NCBI RefSeq assembly: GCF_010671925.1
Contig: NZ_JAAHIH010000005.1
Location: forward strand, 62,001 to 126,000
From: Moorena sp. SIOASIH
Lineage (GTDB): Bacteria; Cyanobacteriota; Cyanobacteriia; Cyanobacteriales; Coleofasciculaceae
Direction: 5' to 3'
Length of the DNA: 64,000 nucleotides
Part shown: in pieces, positions 52,959 to 61,101 of the stretch
How positions within the stretch are numbered: the stretch's first letter is position 1
Layout: the number at the start of each line of letters is the position of its first letter
Notes under the pieces: generated by a model
Databases searched by the model: none
What the model was told of the DNA's origin: nothing
Seen by the model: only the letters and a program-made list of their open reading frames with translations
Made by a program: the position numbers and the translations under genes

Positions 52959-53662
52959 TTAATTATGAGTTTGTGATCGTTTCCCTGATGCGATCGCAAA
53001 CTCAACATCGCACTTTGCTCACTCCCTAAGAGGGCTGATTGGTTATAGTGAAATCAACTTACTTAGGATTCTCGATGACCTGATCAGCTTTTAGCTTCCA
53101 GGAAAAAAAGCCCCAAATCTGCAAGCGTGATCGACCACCCATGGCCTACGGCCAACTGTGAGTGTGGGATAAATTTTGCACAAAGTCTTTCACACAAAAC
53201 CGGCAAGATGCCTTATATTATATTGACTGACAAGCAAGGTCGAAAATGCTGCTTGTTGGTGAAATGCTTCACGTATTTGGATGCATCAGTTACCTTAAAT
53301 CTTTGCCGTTGCTCGTAACTTTGCTCTAAATATCTTTCATTCTGATTACTTTTCAAATATAGCTTAGGCACAAAGATGGTGCCAGTTTGGACTAGATAAA
53401 CAAAGAGCGCATTTTCCACAATGAAATAGCCCTGGTTAGATATACTTATGCATTGGTTAAATGAGCTAGGTTTTTATTTTTGTATGATCAGGTACAAGAG
53501 CTGAGTATACTTAGATACTGCACCAAGTTAAAAATTTACCTGTAAAACTAGGGAACAGGGAACGGGGAACAGGTAAAAGTGATAATATTTGACTATTTAA
53601 GTACTGAAATTGATTGTTATCACTGCCGTTATTAAGTTTTTTGTAGTTGTGCAATATTTCAT
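52959..53662. other. Intergenic region with IS605 left-end debris
   Basis: About 700 bp. GTGTGGGATAAATTTTGCAC at 53163-53182 matches the inner left end of the deleted element at 34575, so a left-end remnant lies here. Short frames around 53127-53419 on both strands have no family resemblance and are not called. Confidence 0.5.
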
Positions 53663-53876
53663 TATATAGTGTTTTGGTAATTCAATAAACACTATATGTA
53701 GAAAATCCCTTGGTAAGCATTCAGCCTATGCGCTACGCGCACGCGTGCGCGTTCAGCGGTCAGCCGTCAGCCCTGAGCCATTACCGTAGCGTGAGCCTTG
53801 GCCCAAAGCTAATAGCTAATAGCTGATAGCTGAATCCTTACATCCCTTGTCAACAAGCACAATAAGCCATGGTTAA
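53663..53876 (+). repeat. Left inverted repeat of the encapsulin-cargo segment, split by a MITE
   Basis: Hairpin TATATAGTGTTTT...AAACACTATATG, then TAGAAAATCCCTTG, an insertion of 137 bp, then TCAACAAGCACAATAAGCC. Without the insertion this matches the reverse complement of 57745-57835 over about 90 bp. Confidence 0.75.
53713..53841. mobile_element. 129-bp MITE-like element with 8-bp target duplication
   Basis: Ends GTAAGCATTCAGC and GCTGAATCCTTAC, flanked by ATCCCTTG at 53705-53712 and 53842-53849. It is the longer relative of the 51-bp element at 36326-36376. Internally it contains the GCGTAGCGCATAGG type of short repeat. Confidence 0.9.
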
Positions 53877-54000
53877 TTAAGAAATATTACCGATTACCTA
53901 ACAAGATAAAAGATTTGTTTACTCTAAATTGCTGTCCGCGTCAGGAGAATAGTATATTAATCCAGGTGAATTAAATTAATGTACTGCTTGAATTTAAGAG

Positions 54001-54978
54001 ATGGTTTATACATCAGACCAACCGCAACAAAGCTTAAGTACTCAAACAGCTCGTAATTTAGCGACGACGACTAAAACAGCGCCCCAAATGCGGGGGAAGA
54101 CCCCACGTTTACTGCTCAAGCTTCTACCTTGGGTTGAGGTTTCAGGTGGTACTTACCGGGTGAACCGCCGAGATATCAGAGTTACAGAAGAGATGCCCAC
54201 GAACGATGATGGGGAAAAGAACATTGAAATATTAAGTGGTCACGAAGGCGAACCCAGCGTCACCCAAACCTTTGTTGACTACGACGATGAACCTCGGGAG
54301 TATCCTTTGAGTATTGCCCAGACAATCTTGAAGGTTCATACCCGAGTCGGTGATCTCTACAGCAATGCCACGGATCAGGTGCGAGAGCAGTTGCGCCTCA
54401 CCGTTGAAGGATTGATGGAACGTAAGGAAAAGGACATTATTAACCATGATGGTGATGGTGATCCCGACAAAGCCTATGGCTTACTCCATGCCGCAGATCC
54501 ATCTATGCGCATCTCCACTCGTACTGGGCCACCCACACCGGATGACTTTGATGAACTATTGGCAAAGGTCTGGAAACAGCCAGCATTTTTCTTAGCTCAC
54601 CCCCAAGCGATCGCTGCCTTTGGTCGAGAATGTACGCTCCGGGGTGTTCCTCCTGCAACCGTTCAACTATTTGGTTCACCCTATATCACCTGGCGAGGGG
54701 TTCCGGTAGTTCCCAGTAATAAGTTGAAGGTAAACGAGGGCAAAACCAATATTCTGCTGATGCGAGTTGGCGAAGCCGCCCAAGGGGTGGTGGGTCTACA
54801 AAAAACTGGCGTGCCTGGGGAACAAGTGCCGGGGGTGTCCGTGCGCTTAATGGGGATCAGTGACCAGGGGATTGCCACTTACCTGGTTACCATCTATTTT
54901 TCCGTAGCCTGCCTCGTGCCCGACGCCCTGGGCGTTCTGGAGAACGTAGATATTACGACCTACCATAATTATGACTGA
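54001..54978 (+). CDS. Family 2A encapsulin shell protein, first copy
   Basis: 325 residues with the HK97 phage-capsid-like fold of family 2 encapsulins, closest in my recollection to SrpI of Synechococcus elongatus. Recognisable blocks are the extended N-terminal arm (QTARNLATTTKTAPQM), LLPWVEVSGGTYRVNRRD, SDLYSN-like DLYSNATDQV, TPDDFDELLAKVWKQPAFFL, HPQAIAAFGREC and ITWRGVPVVPSNKL. There is no cyclic-nucleotide-binding insertion, so it is type 2A. The protein self-assembles into an icosahedral nanocompartment that packages a cysteine desulfurase. It is followed after 85 bp by its presumed cargo gene and, beyond that, a second shell gene. Confidence 0.92.
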   Translation: MVYTSDQPQQSLSTQTARNLATTTKTAPQMRGKTPRLLLKLLPWVEVSGGTYRVNRRDIRVTEEMPTNDDGEKNIEILSGHEGEPSVTQTFVDYDDEPREYPLSIAQTILKVHTRVGDLYSNATDQVREQLRLTVEGLMERKEKDIINHDGDGDPDKAYGLLHAADPSMRISTRTGPPTPDDFDELLAKVWKQPAFFLAHPQAIAAFGRECTLRGVPPATVQLFGSPYITWRGVPVVPSNKLKVNEGKTNILLMRVGEAAQGVVGLQKTGVPGEQVPGVSVRLMGISDQGIATYLVTIYFSVACLVPDALGVLENVDITTYHNYD

Positions 54979-55063
54979 ACAACAAGGTTTAAATCTTTCC
55001 CCATCGCCTCAGAACAGTCAACCCCTTGAAAGTTCTTTCTGAGGGGATCTATCCGATCCCCAA

Positions 55064-57685
55064 ATGTTAGATCAAATATTGAATCAGCTCTTGGCCCAGC
55101 TACCCGAACCGCTAACCTCACCACAGGCAATGGCTGGCATGATACCACAAATGCTGACTGGACAGGGTTCAAGTCAACCCGTAGCGCTTGCTCAACCCCA
55201 ATCCAGCAGCCAGAGTCCCAAGCAACCAGAGGCTCAAGCCCAGCAGACCACTAGTGGGCAAAGTCCAGAGCAATTGCTGTCTGATGCCCAACAGCAGCTG
55301 TCCAGCCTACAGGGTCTAGGCCAAATAATAGACCCAATCATCTCTGAGGCTCAACCACTTATGTCTGGTCTGGAGAGCCTAGACCTATTGGGAGCTGAAG
55401 CTCAACAGCAGCTGTCCAGCGGGTCAACCCCAGACCAGATGGCTGGAACTAGTCAGCAATCTCCTGATCTCCAGGGAAAAACACCCACATCTGCCCCATT
55501 AACGTCAGTGCCTCAGGGGGATACCTCTGGCTCTGCCTTAATGCCTAAGATCTCCTCAGCACAAACCCCCAACTTGTCTCCGACTCAAACCAGTGAGGCA
55601 GCAACCAAAAGCACAACTGCACCCAGCACTGCTACCGAAGCCAATCGGCCAGGGCGTCAAGTACCCAGTCAATCTCCAAGCAGTGAAAATGGCATGACAG
55701 GGATGGGGGATCTCAGCCTCAGCGAGTTCCTACCCAACTCAGCCGAATTACAGCGTCTGTTTGAGCAACGCATGGGAGCCGTTCTGCCAACCAAACCTGC
55801 TCTTCCAGCTTCCCCTCAATTTGGCTCAGACCAGATGGGAGCAGCAGAATCTACCAGTACAGCATTGCAGAACCCTGAACAGGTAGGATTGGAGGTTGAA
55901 CCAAAAGCTAAAACGGTGCTAAACCCTGAACAAGCTGGTGCAGTGGGTCAACAATCCTCTCCTGATATCCAGGGTAAAACACCGGCTTCTTGCCAACCTG
56001 CGTCTTTATTTGATGAAAGTTCCCCCGATTATTACTTTTTGCCGAATCTGTCTCCAACCATGAGCTCTGATGCTTCTACCCTACCGGATGGGTCAGCAGC
56101 AGGTAGCAACATGGTGGCTCCCGAACAAATTGGAAGGGCAATAGAAACCCAAAGCCGTGAGCTACAAGGTCAAGGGGAAGGGGAAATCCAAAACCTCAAA
56201 CAACTTGGGGGACGGAGCACGAGCGAGGCTCTACCTCAGGTTGAGATGCTACCCGGTGCCGAGTTCCTGACCATTTTAGAAGAAGGGGTTGGTCGCATTC
56301 CTCTGAGTGAAGCAGATCTGCATCAGTCTCTAACCGAACCTCCAGCAGCGGTGCCCCTGCCCCCTGGAAGCACACCTAAGTTTTACTTTTTGCCAGACTC
56401 AAAACCGGCAGAGTCAACTTCATCCAAGCCTTCCACTGAGCAACAAACCTCGCAACTGCCCCAGGATGGCTTTGATGTGGAAGCGGTAAGGCGAGACTTC
56501 CCAATTCTCCACCAGCAGGTTCATGGCAAGCCACTGATCTGGATGGATAATGCGGCCACCAGTCAAAAACCCCAGAGCGTGATCGATACCCTATCCCAGT
56601 TCTACGAGCAGGATAATTCCAATGTACACCGAGGGGCTCATACCCTAGCGGCGCGCTCTACCAATGCCTACGAAGACGCTCGGGAAAAAATTCAACGGTT
56701 TCTGGGCGCAAGTTTAGCCAAGGAAATTGTCTTTGTACGGGGTACGACCGAAGGGATTAATCTGGTGGCGCAAGCCTATGGTCGCAAGCATGTTAAAGCT
56801 GGGGATGAGATTGTGCTCACTACCTTAGAGCACCACTCTAACATTGTGCCCTGGCAGATGCTAGCCCAAGAGAAAGGAGCTGTGTTAAAGGTTGCTCCTA
56901 TTAGTGATCAAGGGGAAATCCTACTGGAGGAATATCAAAAACTGCTCAGCGATCGCACCCGTATCGTTGCCCTGAGTCATGTTTCCAATGTGTTGGGAAC
57001 AGTGCTGCCCATCAAAACCATGGCAGCTATGGCTCATCGCCATGGTGCTACGGTTGTGGTCGATGGGGCTCAATCGGTTCCCCATTTCCGAACCAATGTT
57101 CAAGACCTGGGGGCTGACTTTTATGTTTTCTCCGGTCACAAGCTCTTTGGCCCGACTGGTATTGGTGCTCTCTATGGCAAGGCAGCTTTACTCAAAGAGA
57201 TGCCCCCCTGGCAAGGTGGTGGCAACATGATTGAGTCTGTTTCCTTTGAAAAAACCACCTTTAACGACATTCCAGCTAAATTTGAAGCAGGTACCGGCAA
57301 CCTGGCGGCAGCCGTAGGTTTAGGGGCAGCCATTGACTATCTCAATCAAATTGGTTTTGAAGCAGCGGCTAAACATGAAGAAGCATTGATGGCCTATGCC
57401 ACAGCGGCAATGGCTGCTATTCCAGGATTGCGCCAGATTGGCACAGCAGCGGGTAAGGTCAGTACGTTGTCCTTTACCCTTAAGAATATTTCTTCAGAGG
57501 ATATGGGGAAATTCTTGGATAGTGAAGGCATTGCCGTACGTGCTGGACATCATTGCGCCCAACCCACCCTGAAACGGTTTGGGTTGACTAGCACTGTGCG
57601 CCCCTCCTTAGCGTTTTACAACACCTTTGGAGAAGTAGATAAGCTGATCGCAGCAATTAAAAAAGCAAAACACCAGTTATCTTAA
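55064..57685 (+). CDS. Cysteine desulfurase (SufS-type) with long disordered encapsulin-targeting extension
   Basis: 873 residues. Residues about 470-873 are a complete group II cysteine desulfurase: RRDFPILHQQVHGKPLIWMD, HHSNIVPWQML, the PLP Lys in FSGHKLFGPTGIG, and the active-site Cys in RAGHHCAQPTLKRFG. It releases sulfur from cysteine as a persulfide. Residues 1-470 are a low-complexity Gln/Ser/Pro/Thr-rich extension with few hydrophobic islands: an amphipathic start (LDQILNQLLAQLPEPL) and three FLP-type motifs, EFLPN (221-225), YYFLPN (323-328) and FYFLPD (440-445). Disordered N-terminal extensions are the known cargo-loading device of family 2A systems; this one is long. GAGGGG precedes ATG 55064. 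It lies between two shell genes. Confidence 0.93.
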   Translation: MLDQILNQLLAQLPEPLTSPQAMAGMIPQMLTGQGSSQPVALAQPQSSSQSPKQPEAQAQQTTSGQSPEQLLSDAQQQLSSLQGLGQIIDPIISEAQPLMSGLESLDLLGAEAQQQLSSGSTPDQMAGTSQQSPDLQGKTPTSAPLTSVPQGDTSGSALMPKISSAQTPNLSPTQTSEAATKSTTAPSTATEANRPGRQVPSQSPSSENGMTGMGDLSLSEFLPNSAELQRLFEQRMGAVLPTKPALPASPQFGSDQMGAAESTSTALQNPEQVGLEVEPKAKTVLNPEQAGAVGQQSSPDIQGKTPASCQPASLFDESSPDYYFLPNLSPTMSSDASTLPDGSAAGSNMVAPEQIGRAIETQSRELQGQGEGEIQNLKQLGGRSTSEALPQVEMLPGAEFLTILEEGVGRIPLSEADLHQSLTEPPAAVPLPPGSTPKFYFLPDSKPAESTSSKPSTEQQTSQLPQDGFDVEAVRRDFPILHQQVHGKPLIWMDNAATSQKPQSVIDTLSQFYEQDNSNVHRGAHTLAARSTNAYEDAREKIQRFLGASLAKEIVFVRGTTEGINLVAQAYGRKHVKAGDEIVLTTLEHHSNIVPWQMLAQEKGAVLKVAPISDQGEILLEEYQKLLSDRTRIVALSHVSNVLGTVLPIKTMAAMAHRHGATVVVDGAQSVPHFRTNVQDLGADFYVFSGHKLFGPTGIGALYGKAALLKEMPPWQGGGNMIESVSFEKTTFNDIPAKFEAGTGNLAAAVGLGAAIDYLNQIGFEAAAKHEEALMAYATAAMAAIPGLRQIGTAAGKVSTLSFTLKNISSEDMGKFLDSEGIAVRAGHHCAQPTLKRFGLTSTVRPSLAFYNTFGEVDKLIAAIKKAKHQLS

Positions 57686-57744
57686 AACTCAATCCAAATA
57701 TCGTAATCAGGGTAAACGCATCTTGTCAATAAACTGGGAGTATT

Positions 57745-57835
57745 TTTCAATAAACCAGGCTTTATTGGGCTTGTTGACAAGGGATTTTCTAAATAAAATA
57801 GTGTTTATTTAATTTTAAAAACACTATATATAGGA
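57745..57835 (-). repeat. Right inverted repeat of the encapsulin-cargo segment
   Basis: Contains GGCTTTATTGGGCTTGTTGA, CAAGGGATTTTCTA and a hairpin AATAGTGTTT...AAAACACTAT, the mirror of the left repeat at 53663-53876. It lies just upstream of the second shell gene, so it also forms that gene's leader. Confidence 0.75.
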
Positions 57836-57893
57836 ATCCTAGGAATTAGATCCGTTTACCGTTAGACCCTAATCGTTTAAGAGAACCGATTCT

Positions 57894-58874
57894 ATGGTTT
57901 ACACATCGGAGCGGCCACAACAGAGTGTAAGTGTTCGGGCCGCCAAGAAACTAGCCTGCACCATGAAATCCCCGCTGCAAATGCGGGCCATTTCACCACG
58001 CTGGTTGCTCCAGCTATTGCCTTGGGTTGAAGTGTCAGGGGGGACTTACCGTGTCAACCGACGGGATGTCAGGATTTTAGAGGGTTTTGCCGCAAACGAT
58101 GACGGAGAAAAGAACATTGACATCTTAAGTTGTCACGAAGGGGAACCCACCCTCACCCAAACCTTTGTTGACTACGACGATGATCCGCCGGAATATCCCT
58201 TAAGGGTGGCTCAAACGATTGTGCGGGTGCATACCCGGGTCAGTGACCTCTACAGCAATGCCAGAGATCAGTTGCAAGAGCAGTTGCGCTTGACTATTGA
58301 AGCGCTAAGGGAGCGCAAGGAATGGGAAATTGTCAACAACGATGGCAATGGTGATCCAGACCGAGCCTTTGGGTTACTCCACAGGGCGGATCCTTCCATG
58401 CGACTCTCAACGCGCACAGGCCCCCCTACCCCAGATGATTTTGATGAACTCCTGGCTAAGGTGTGGAAACAACCAGCCTTTTTCTTGGCTCACCCCAAGG
58501 CGATCGCTGCCTTTGGTCGGGAATGCACTCGTCGTGGGGTTCCCCCAGCCACAGTGAACCTGTTTGGATCTCCCTTTATCACCTGGCGCGGGGTTCCCAT
58601 TATTGCCAGTAACAAACTTGCCGTGGATGCCAAAGGCAAATCCAATATTCTGCTGATGCGCGTGGGTGAAGCGCAGCAAGGAGTGGTAGGGCTACGTAAA
58701 ACAGGTTTGATTGGCGAACATGAAGAGATTCCAGGTGTGTCCGTACGGTTGATGGGCATTGACCAGAAGGCGATCGCCTCCTACCTCGTCACCCTTTACT
58801 TTTCCGCCGCCGTGCTGCTTCCCGATGCTTTGGGGGTACTAGAAAATGTAGATATTGGTTGCTACTATGATTAG
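57894..58874 (+). CDS. Family 2A encapsulin shell protein, second copy
   Basis: 326 residues, closely similar to the first shell protein over its entire length (shared MVYTS, LLPWVEVSGGTYRVNRRD, TPDDFDELLAKVWKQPAFFL, HPKAIAAFGREC). Differences cluster in the N-terminal arm (RAAKKLACTMKSPLQMRAIS), in FAANDDGEKNIDILSCHEGE, and in a loop with two extra residues near the end (GLIGEHEEIPGVS). Two non-identical shells beside one cargo suggest either a mixed shell or two alternative shells. The gene follows the desulfurase by 208 bp with its own leader, so it may have its own promoter. Confidence 0.92.
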   Translation: MVYTSERPQQSVSVRAAKKLACTMKSPLQMRAISPRWLLQLLPWVEVSGGTYRVNRRDVRILEGFAANDDGEKNIDILSCHEGEPTLTQTFVDYDDDPPEYPLRVAQTIVRVHTRVSDLYSNARDQLQEQLRLTIEALRERKEWEIVNNDGNGDPDRAFGLLHRADPSMRLSTRTGPPTPDDFDELLAKVWKQPAFFLAHPKAIAAFGRECTRRGVPPATVNLFGSPFITWRGVPIIASNKLAVDAKGKSNILLMRVGEAQQGVVGLRKTGLIGEHEEIPGVSVRLMGIDQKAIASYLVTLYFSAAVLLPDALGVLENVDIGCYYD

Positions 58875-59189
58875 GTGTTAGGTGTTAGGGAAATTCCCTT
58901 GTGTTCTGCAACGTTTTCTGGTATTATTATTTTAGAATTAGATAGATATCTTCGAACTTAAGGTGGGACGCTTTATATAGCAAGGGCTTCAGCTTTTGGA
59001 CAATTGAGCTATTCTTTGTCGGAATTTTGTCCCGGTTTACTTTGGTAGCAGGATAGATGTGCGCCTATAGATGACTTAAGATTCTGGTTGACTGACAAAA
59101 CTATTCAACAGCATATTGGTACGGATGATGATGATAATGAGCTCGGCGAAGACTTAGGAAAAGCCTTATCAGCGTCTAAACGCTGAAAA
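58875..59189. other. Intergenic region after the second encapsulin gene
   Basis: 315 bp. A stretch CCCTTGTGTTCTGCAACGTT (58908) resembles CCCTTGTGTTTTGAACGTTT at 60569, and GATGTGCGCCTATAGATGAC (59056) resembles a segment at 60615, so some diverged duplicate DNA is present. No gene. Confidence 0.45.
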
Positions 59190-59828
59190 CCCCGTCTTTT
59201 TAAAGCGGGGATGAAAGCGAATAGTGGCTAAAGCCACCCGTCTCAACTATTTTGGCAAAAGGGTACTATTTAGATATGGGTACAGGCTGAAAATCCGTTC
59301 GCGTAGCGTGGCCTTTGGCCTTGGCGCAACCGGGTCAGAGACCCGCCACTGCTTGACCTTAAAGAAGAAATGCCCGGAGGGTAGGGAAAGTCCTCCTTAA
59401 AAACCCAATCATTGGCCGTAGGCCACGCTACGCGAACGACTAACAATCGGTGTGTGAACCCAGCAAAGCACAGCTTGAGAAAACAACGGTACGGCGGGGT
59501 TAGAAGTTACCGTAAGAAGAGTGGAGCCTTTAAGGGTTACAGGCTATGCATAAAAGGGTTAAAACTTTTTTATTAAGGCTCCACTCTTCTAAGGTTTCGT
59601 CTCCGGCACGCCGAAACCAGGTGAAACAGGGGAGTAACGGACTCTATAAGGCACTCACCAAAAAGTAACCAAACGTCTAAGGAGACTAGCCCGCTGGGTA
59701 TGCGCGTAAACTGAACTGAAATCTTGGTCTTGACGGGTTTTTGGTTTAGGTATTGCCGCAAGGATACGGAGGTTTAAGGCCGGTCGTAGATCTAGGAATC
59801 CCCGCGTCTTTAGACCGGGGAGTGTCAA
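59190..59828 (+). mobile_element. Non-autonomous IS605-like element, larger copy
   Basis: Left hairpin CCCCGTCTTTTTAAAGCGGGG followed by ATGAAAG, right hairpin CCCCGCGTCTTTAGACCGGGG followed by AGTGTCAA, the same end design as 45766-46299. Inside lie the hairpin repeat 59503-59603 and two GTTCGCGTAGCGTGGCC-type repeats in opposite orientation. The right end overlaps the stop codon of the Uma2 gene. Confidence 0.55.
59503..59603 (+). repeat. GAAGTTACCGTAAG-family hairpin element
   Basis: GAAGTTACCGTAAG, stem AGAAGAGTGGAGCCTT / AAGGCTCCACTCTTCT (16 bp), ending AAGGTTTCGTCTCC. The inner loop is in the opposite orientation to that of 33526-33626. Confidence 0.85.
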
Positions 59829-60397
59829 AACAGCTGCTCAATATTTTCGTAGAGCTTGGCGATCGCACAAGAAAAGCCAATGCTGGTAAACTTGATTGTG
59901 TCTCCGGCTCGATAGATCTGGGGAACCCACAGATTGTTTGAGTTACGCTGGAATTGCTCCACTAGAATTTGTTTTTGGTGGAGTAGCACATACTCCTCAA
60001 ATTCTGCGATTGTCTTGTAGTCGGCAAATTTCTCACCTCGATCAAATGCTTCGGTGGAGTCTGATAACACTTCAATAATCAGTTTGGGGTGCATAATAAA
60101 GTCTTCATTGGAGTAGCGATCCCTGTCGTCACAGGTTACAGCTAAATCGGGGTAATAGAAGAGATTTAAGGAGGGCAAGCGAAGCTTCATGTCAGTTGCA
60201 TAAGAGATGCCACCTTTACCACGTAAATGATTTACTAGTAAAGCCGAGAGATTTCCTGTGATAATGACATGGGCTTTACTCGCACCTGCCATAGCAACAA
60301 TTTGACCCTGAAGATATTCATGCTTGATGGGACTAACCCGTTCAATTTCCAAGTACTCTTCCGGTGTAAAGTAGGTATGGCTTTTGCTAATTGTCAT
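59825..60397 (-). CDS. Uma2-family endonuclease-like protein
   Basis: 190 residues. A PD-(D/E)xK-type fold of the large cyanobacterial Uma2 (DUF820) family: YFTPEEYLEIERVSPIKHEY and LQGQIVAMAGASKAH at the start, YPDLAVTCD with the metal Asp, and LIIEVLSDSTEAFDRGEKFADY with the Glu and Lys. The family is massively expanded in filamentous cyanobacteria; its biological role is unclear. The stop codon is formed at the border with the IS605-like right end. A heptamer repeat lies upstream. Confidence 0.92.
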   Translation of the reverse strand: MTISKSHTYFTPEEYLEIERVSPIKHEYLQGQIVAMAGASKAHVIITGNLSALLVNHLRGKGGISYATDMKLRLPSLNLFYYPDLAVTCDDRDRYSNEDFIMHPKLIIEVLSDSTEAFDRGEKFADYKTIAEFEEYVLLHQKQILVEQFQRNSNNLWVPQIYRAGDTIKFTSIGFSCAIAKLYENIEQLF

Positions 60398-60399
60398 GA

Positions 60400-60452
60400 G
60401 GGAATAGGGAATAGGGAATAGGGAATAGGGAATAGGGAATAGGGAATAGGGA
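60400..60452 (-). repeat. GGAATAG heptamer tandem repeat
   Basis: About seven copies of GGAATAG immediately upstream of the Uma2 start codon, within its leader on the minus strand. Confidence 0.95.
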
Positions 60453-60651
60453 AGCGTTTATCGTTGCTGCTTCCATGTAAATGGTAAGGTAGACAAGGGA
60501 GATGGGGATACTGAGAAAAAAATCTATTCCACACTCCCCTAACTCTTTCTAAATGGAGCGATCGCTTCCCTTGTGTTTTGAACGTTTTTTGCTATTATTA
60601 TCTAATAATGCGATAGGTGTACGCCTATAAATGCAATTTGTCTCCCTTGAT

Positions 60652-60782
60652 TTAGGGGCGGGTTCACCCGAAATTTGGCAACCACAAGATAATTGAGCTA
60701 AACCCGCCCCACCGGTATCACCGGGGCGGGTTTACCGAATTGATTTGTCAATGTGTCTGCCGGATTGGTGAACCCGCCCCTA
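60652..60782. repeat. Nested palindromic repeat with GGGGCGGGTT arms
   Basis: The outer arms GGGGCGGGTTCACC (60655) and GGTGAACCCGCCCC (60766) enclose an inner hairpin TAAACCCGCCCC / GGGGCGGGTTTA (60697-60731). The rest of 60453-61048 shows no gene. Confidence 0.75.
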
Positions 60783-61048
60783 CAGGATAATAATTTACCA
60801 ATATTAATGACAGGCAAGATGCCTGTTCCACCAGATAATGAAGATAGCTGCAACAGTCCCTGATAAACCTTTGTGAACTTTGTGCCTTTGTGGTTTTTCT
60901 GCAATTAAGAGTGATATCATGTCCGGTTGAATACTTATCATTAAGGCTGACGCTCCAGACGCGGGGACGCGGGGACGCGGATAATTTTTATCGTAAGCGA
61001 TTAGACGGACATGATATGACTAAGGACAGGCAAGATGCCCAATACTGC

Positions 61049-61101
61049 ATTCTCAATTCTCAATTCTCAATTCTCAATTCTACATTCTACATTCTACATT
61101 C
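61049..61101. repeat. Heptamer tandem repeat at the 3' end of selD
   Basis: ATTCTCA repeated about four times then ATTCTAC about three times. On the minus strand the repeat encodes the last residues (NVECRM) and stop codon of the SelD fusion. Confidence 0.9.

Noticed and set aside
53127..53419. Overlapping short frames on both strands
   Set aside because: No family resemblance, no ribosome site, and the region contains IS605 left-end debris.
54001..58874. HK97-fold proteins as a prophage capsid locus
   Set aside because: No terminase, portal, protease or tail genes; the match to SrpI-type encapsulins and the desulfurase partner are clear.
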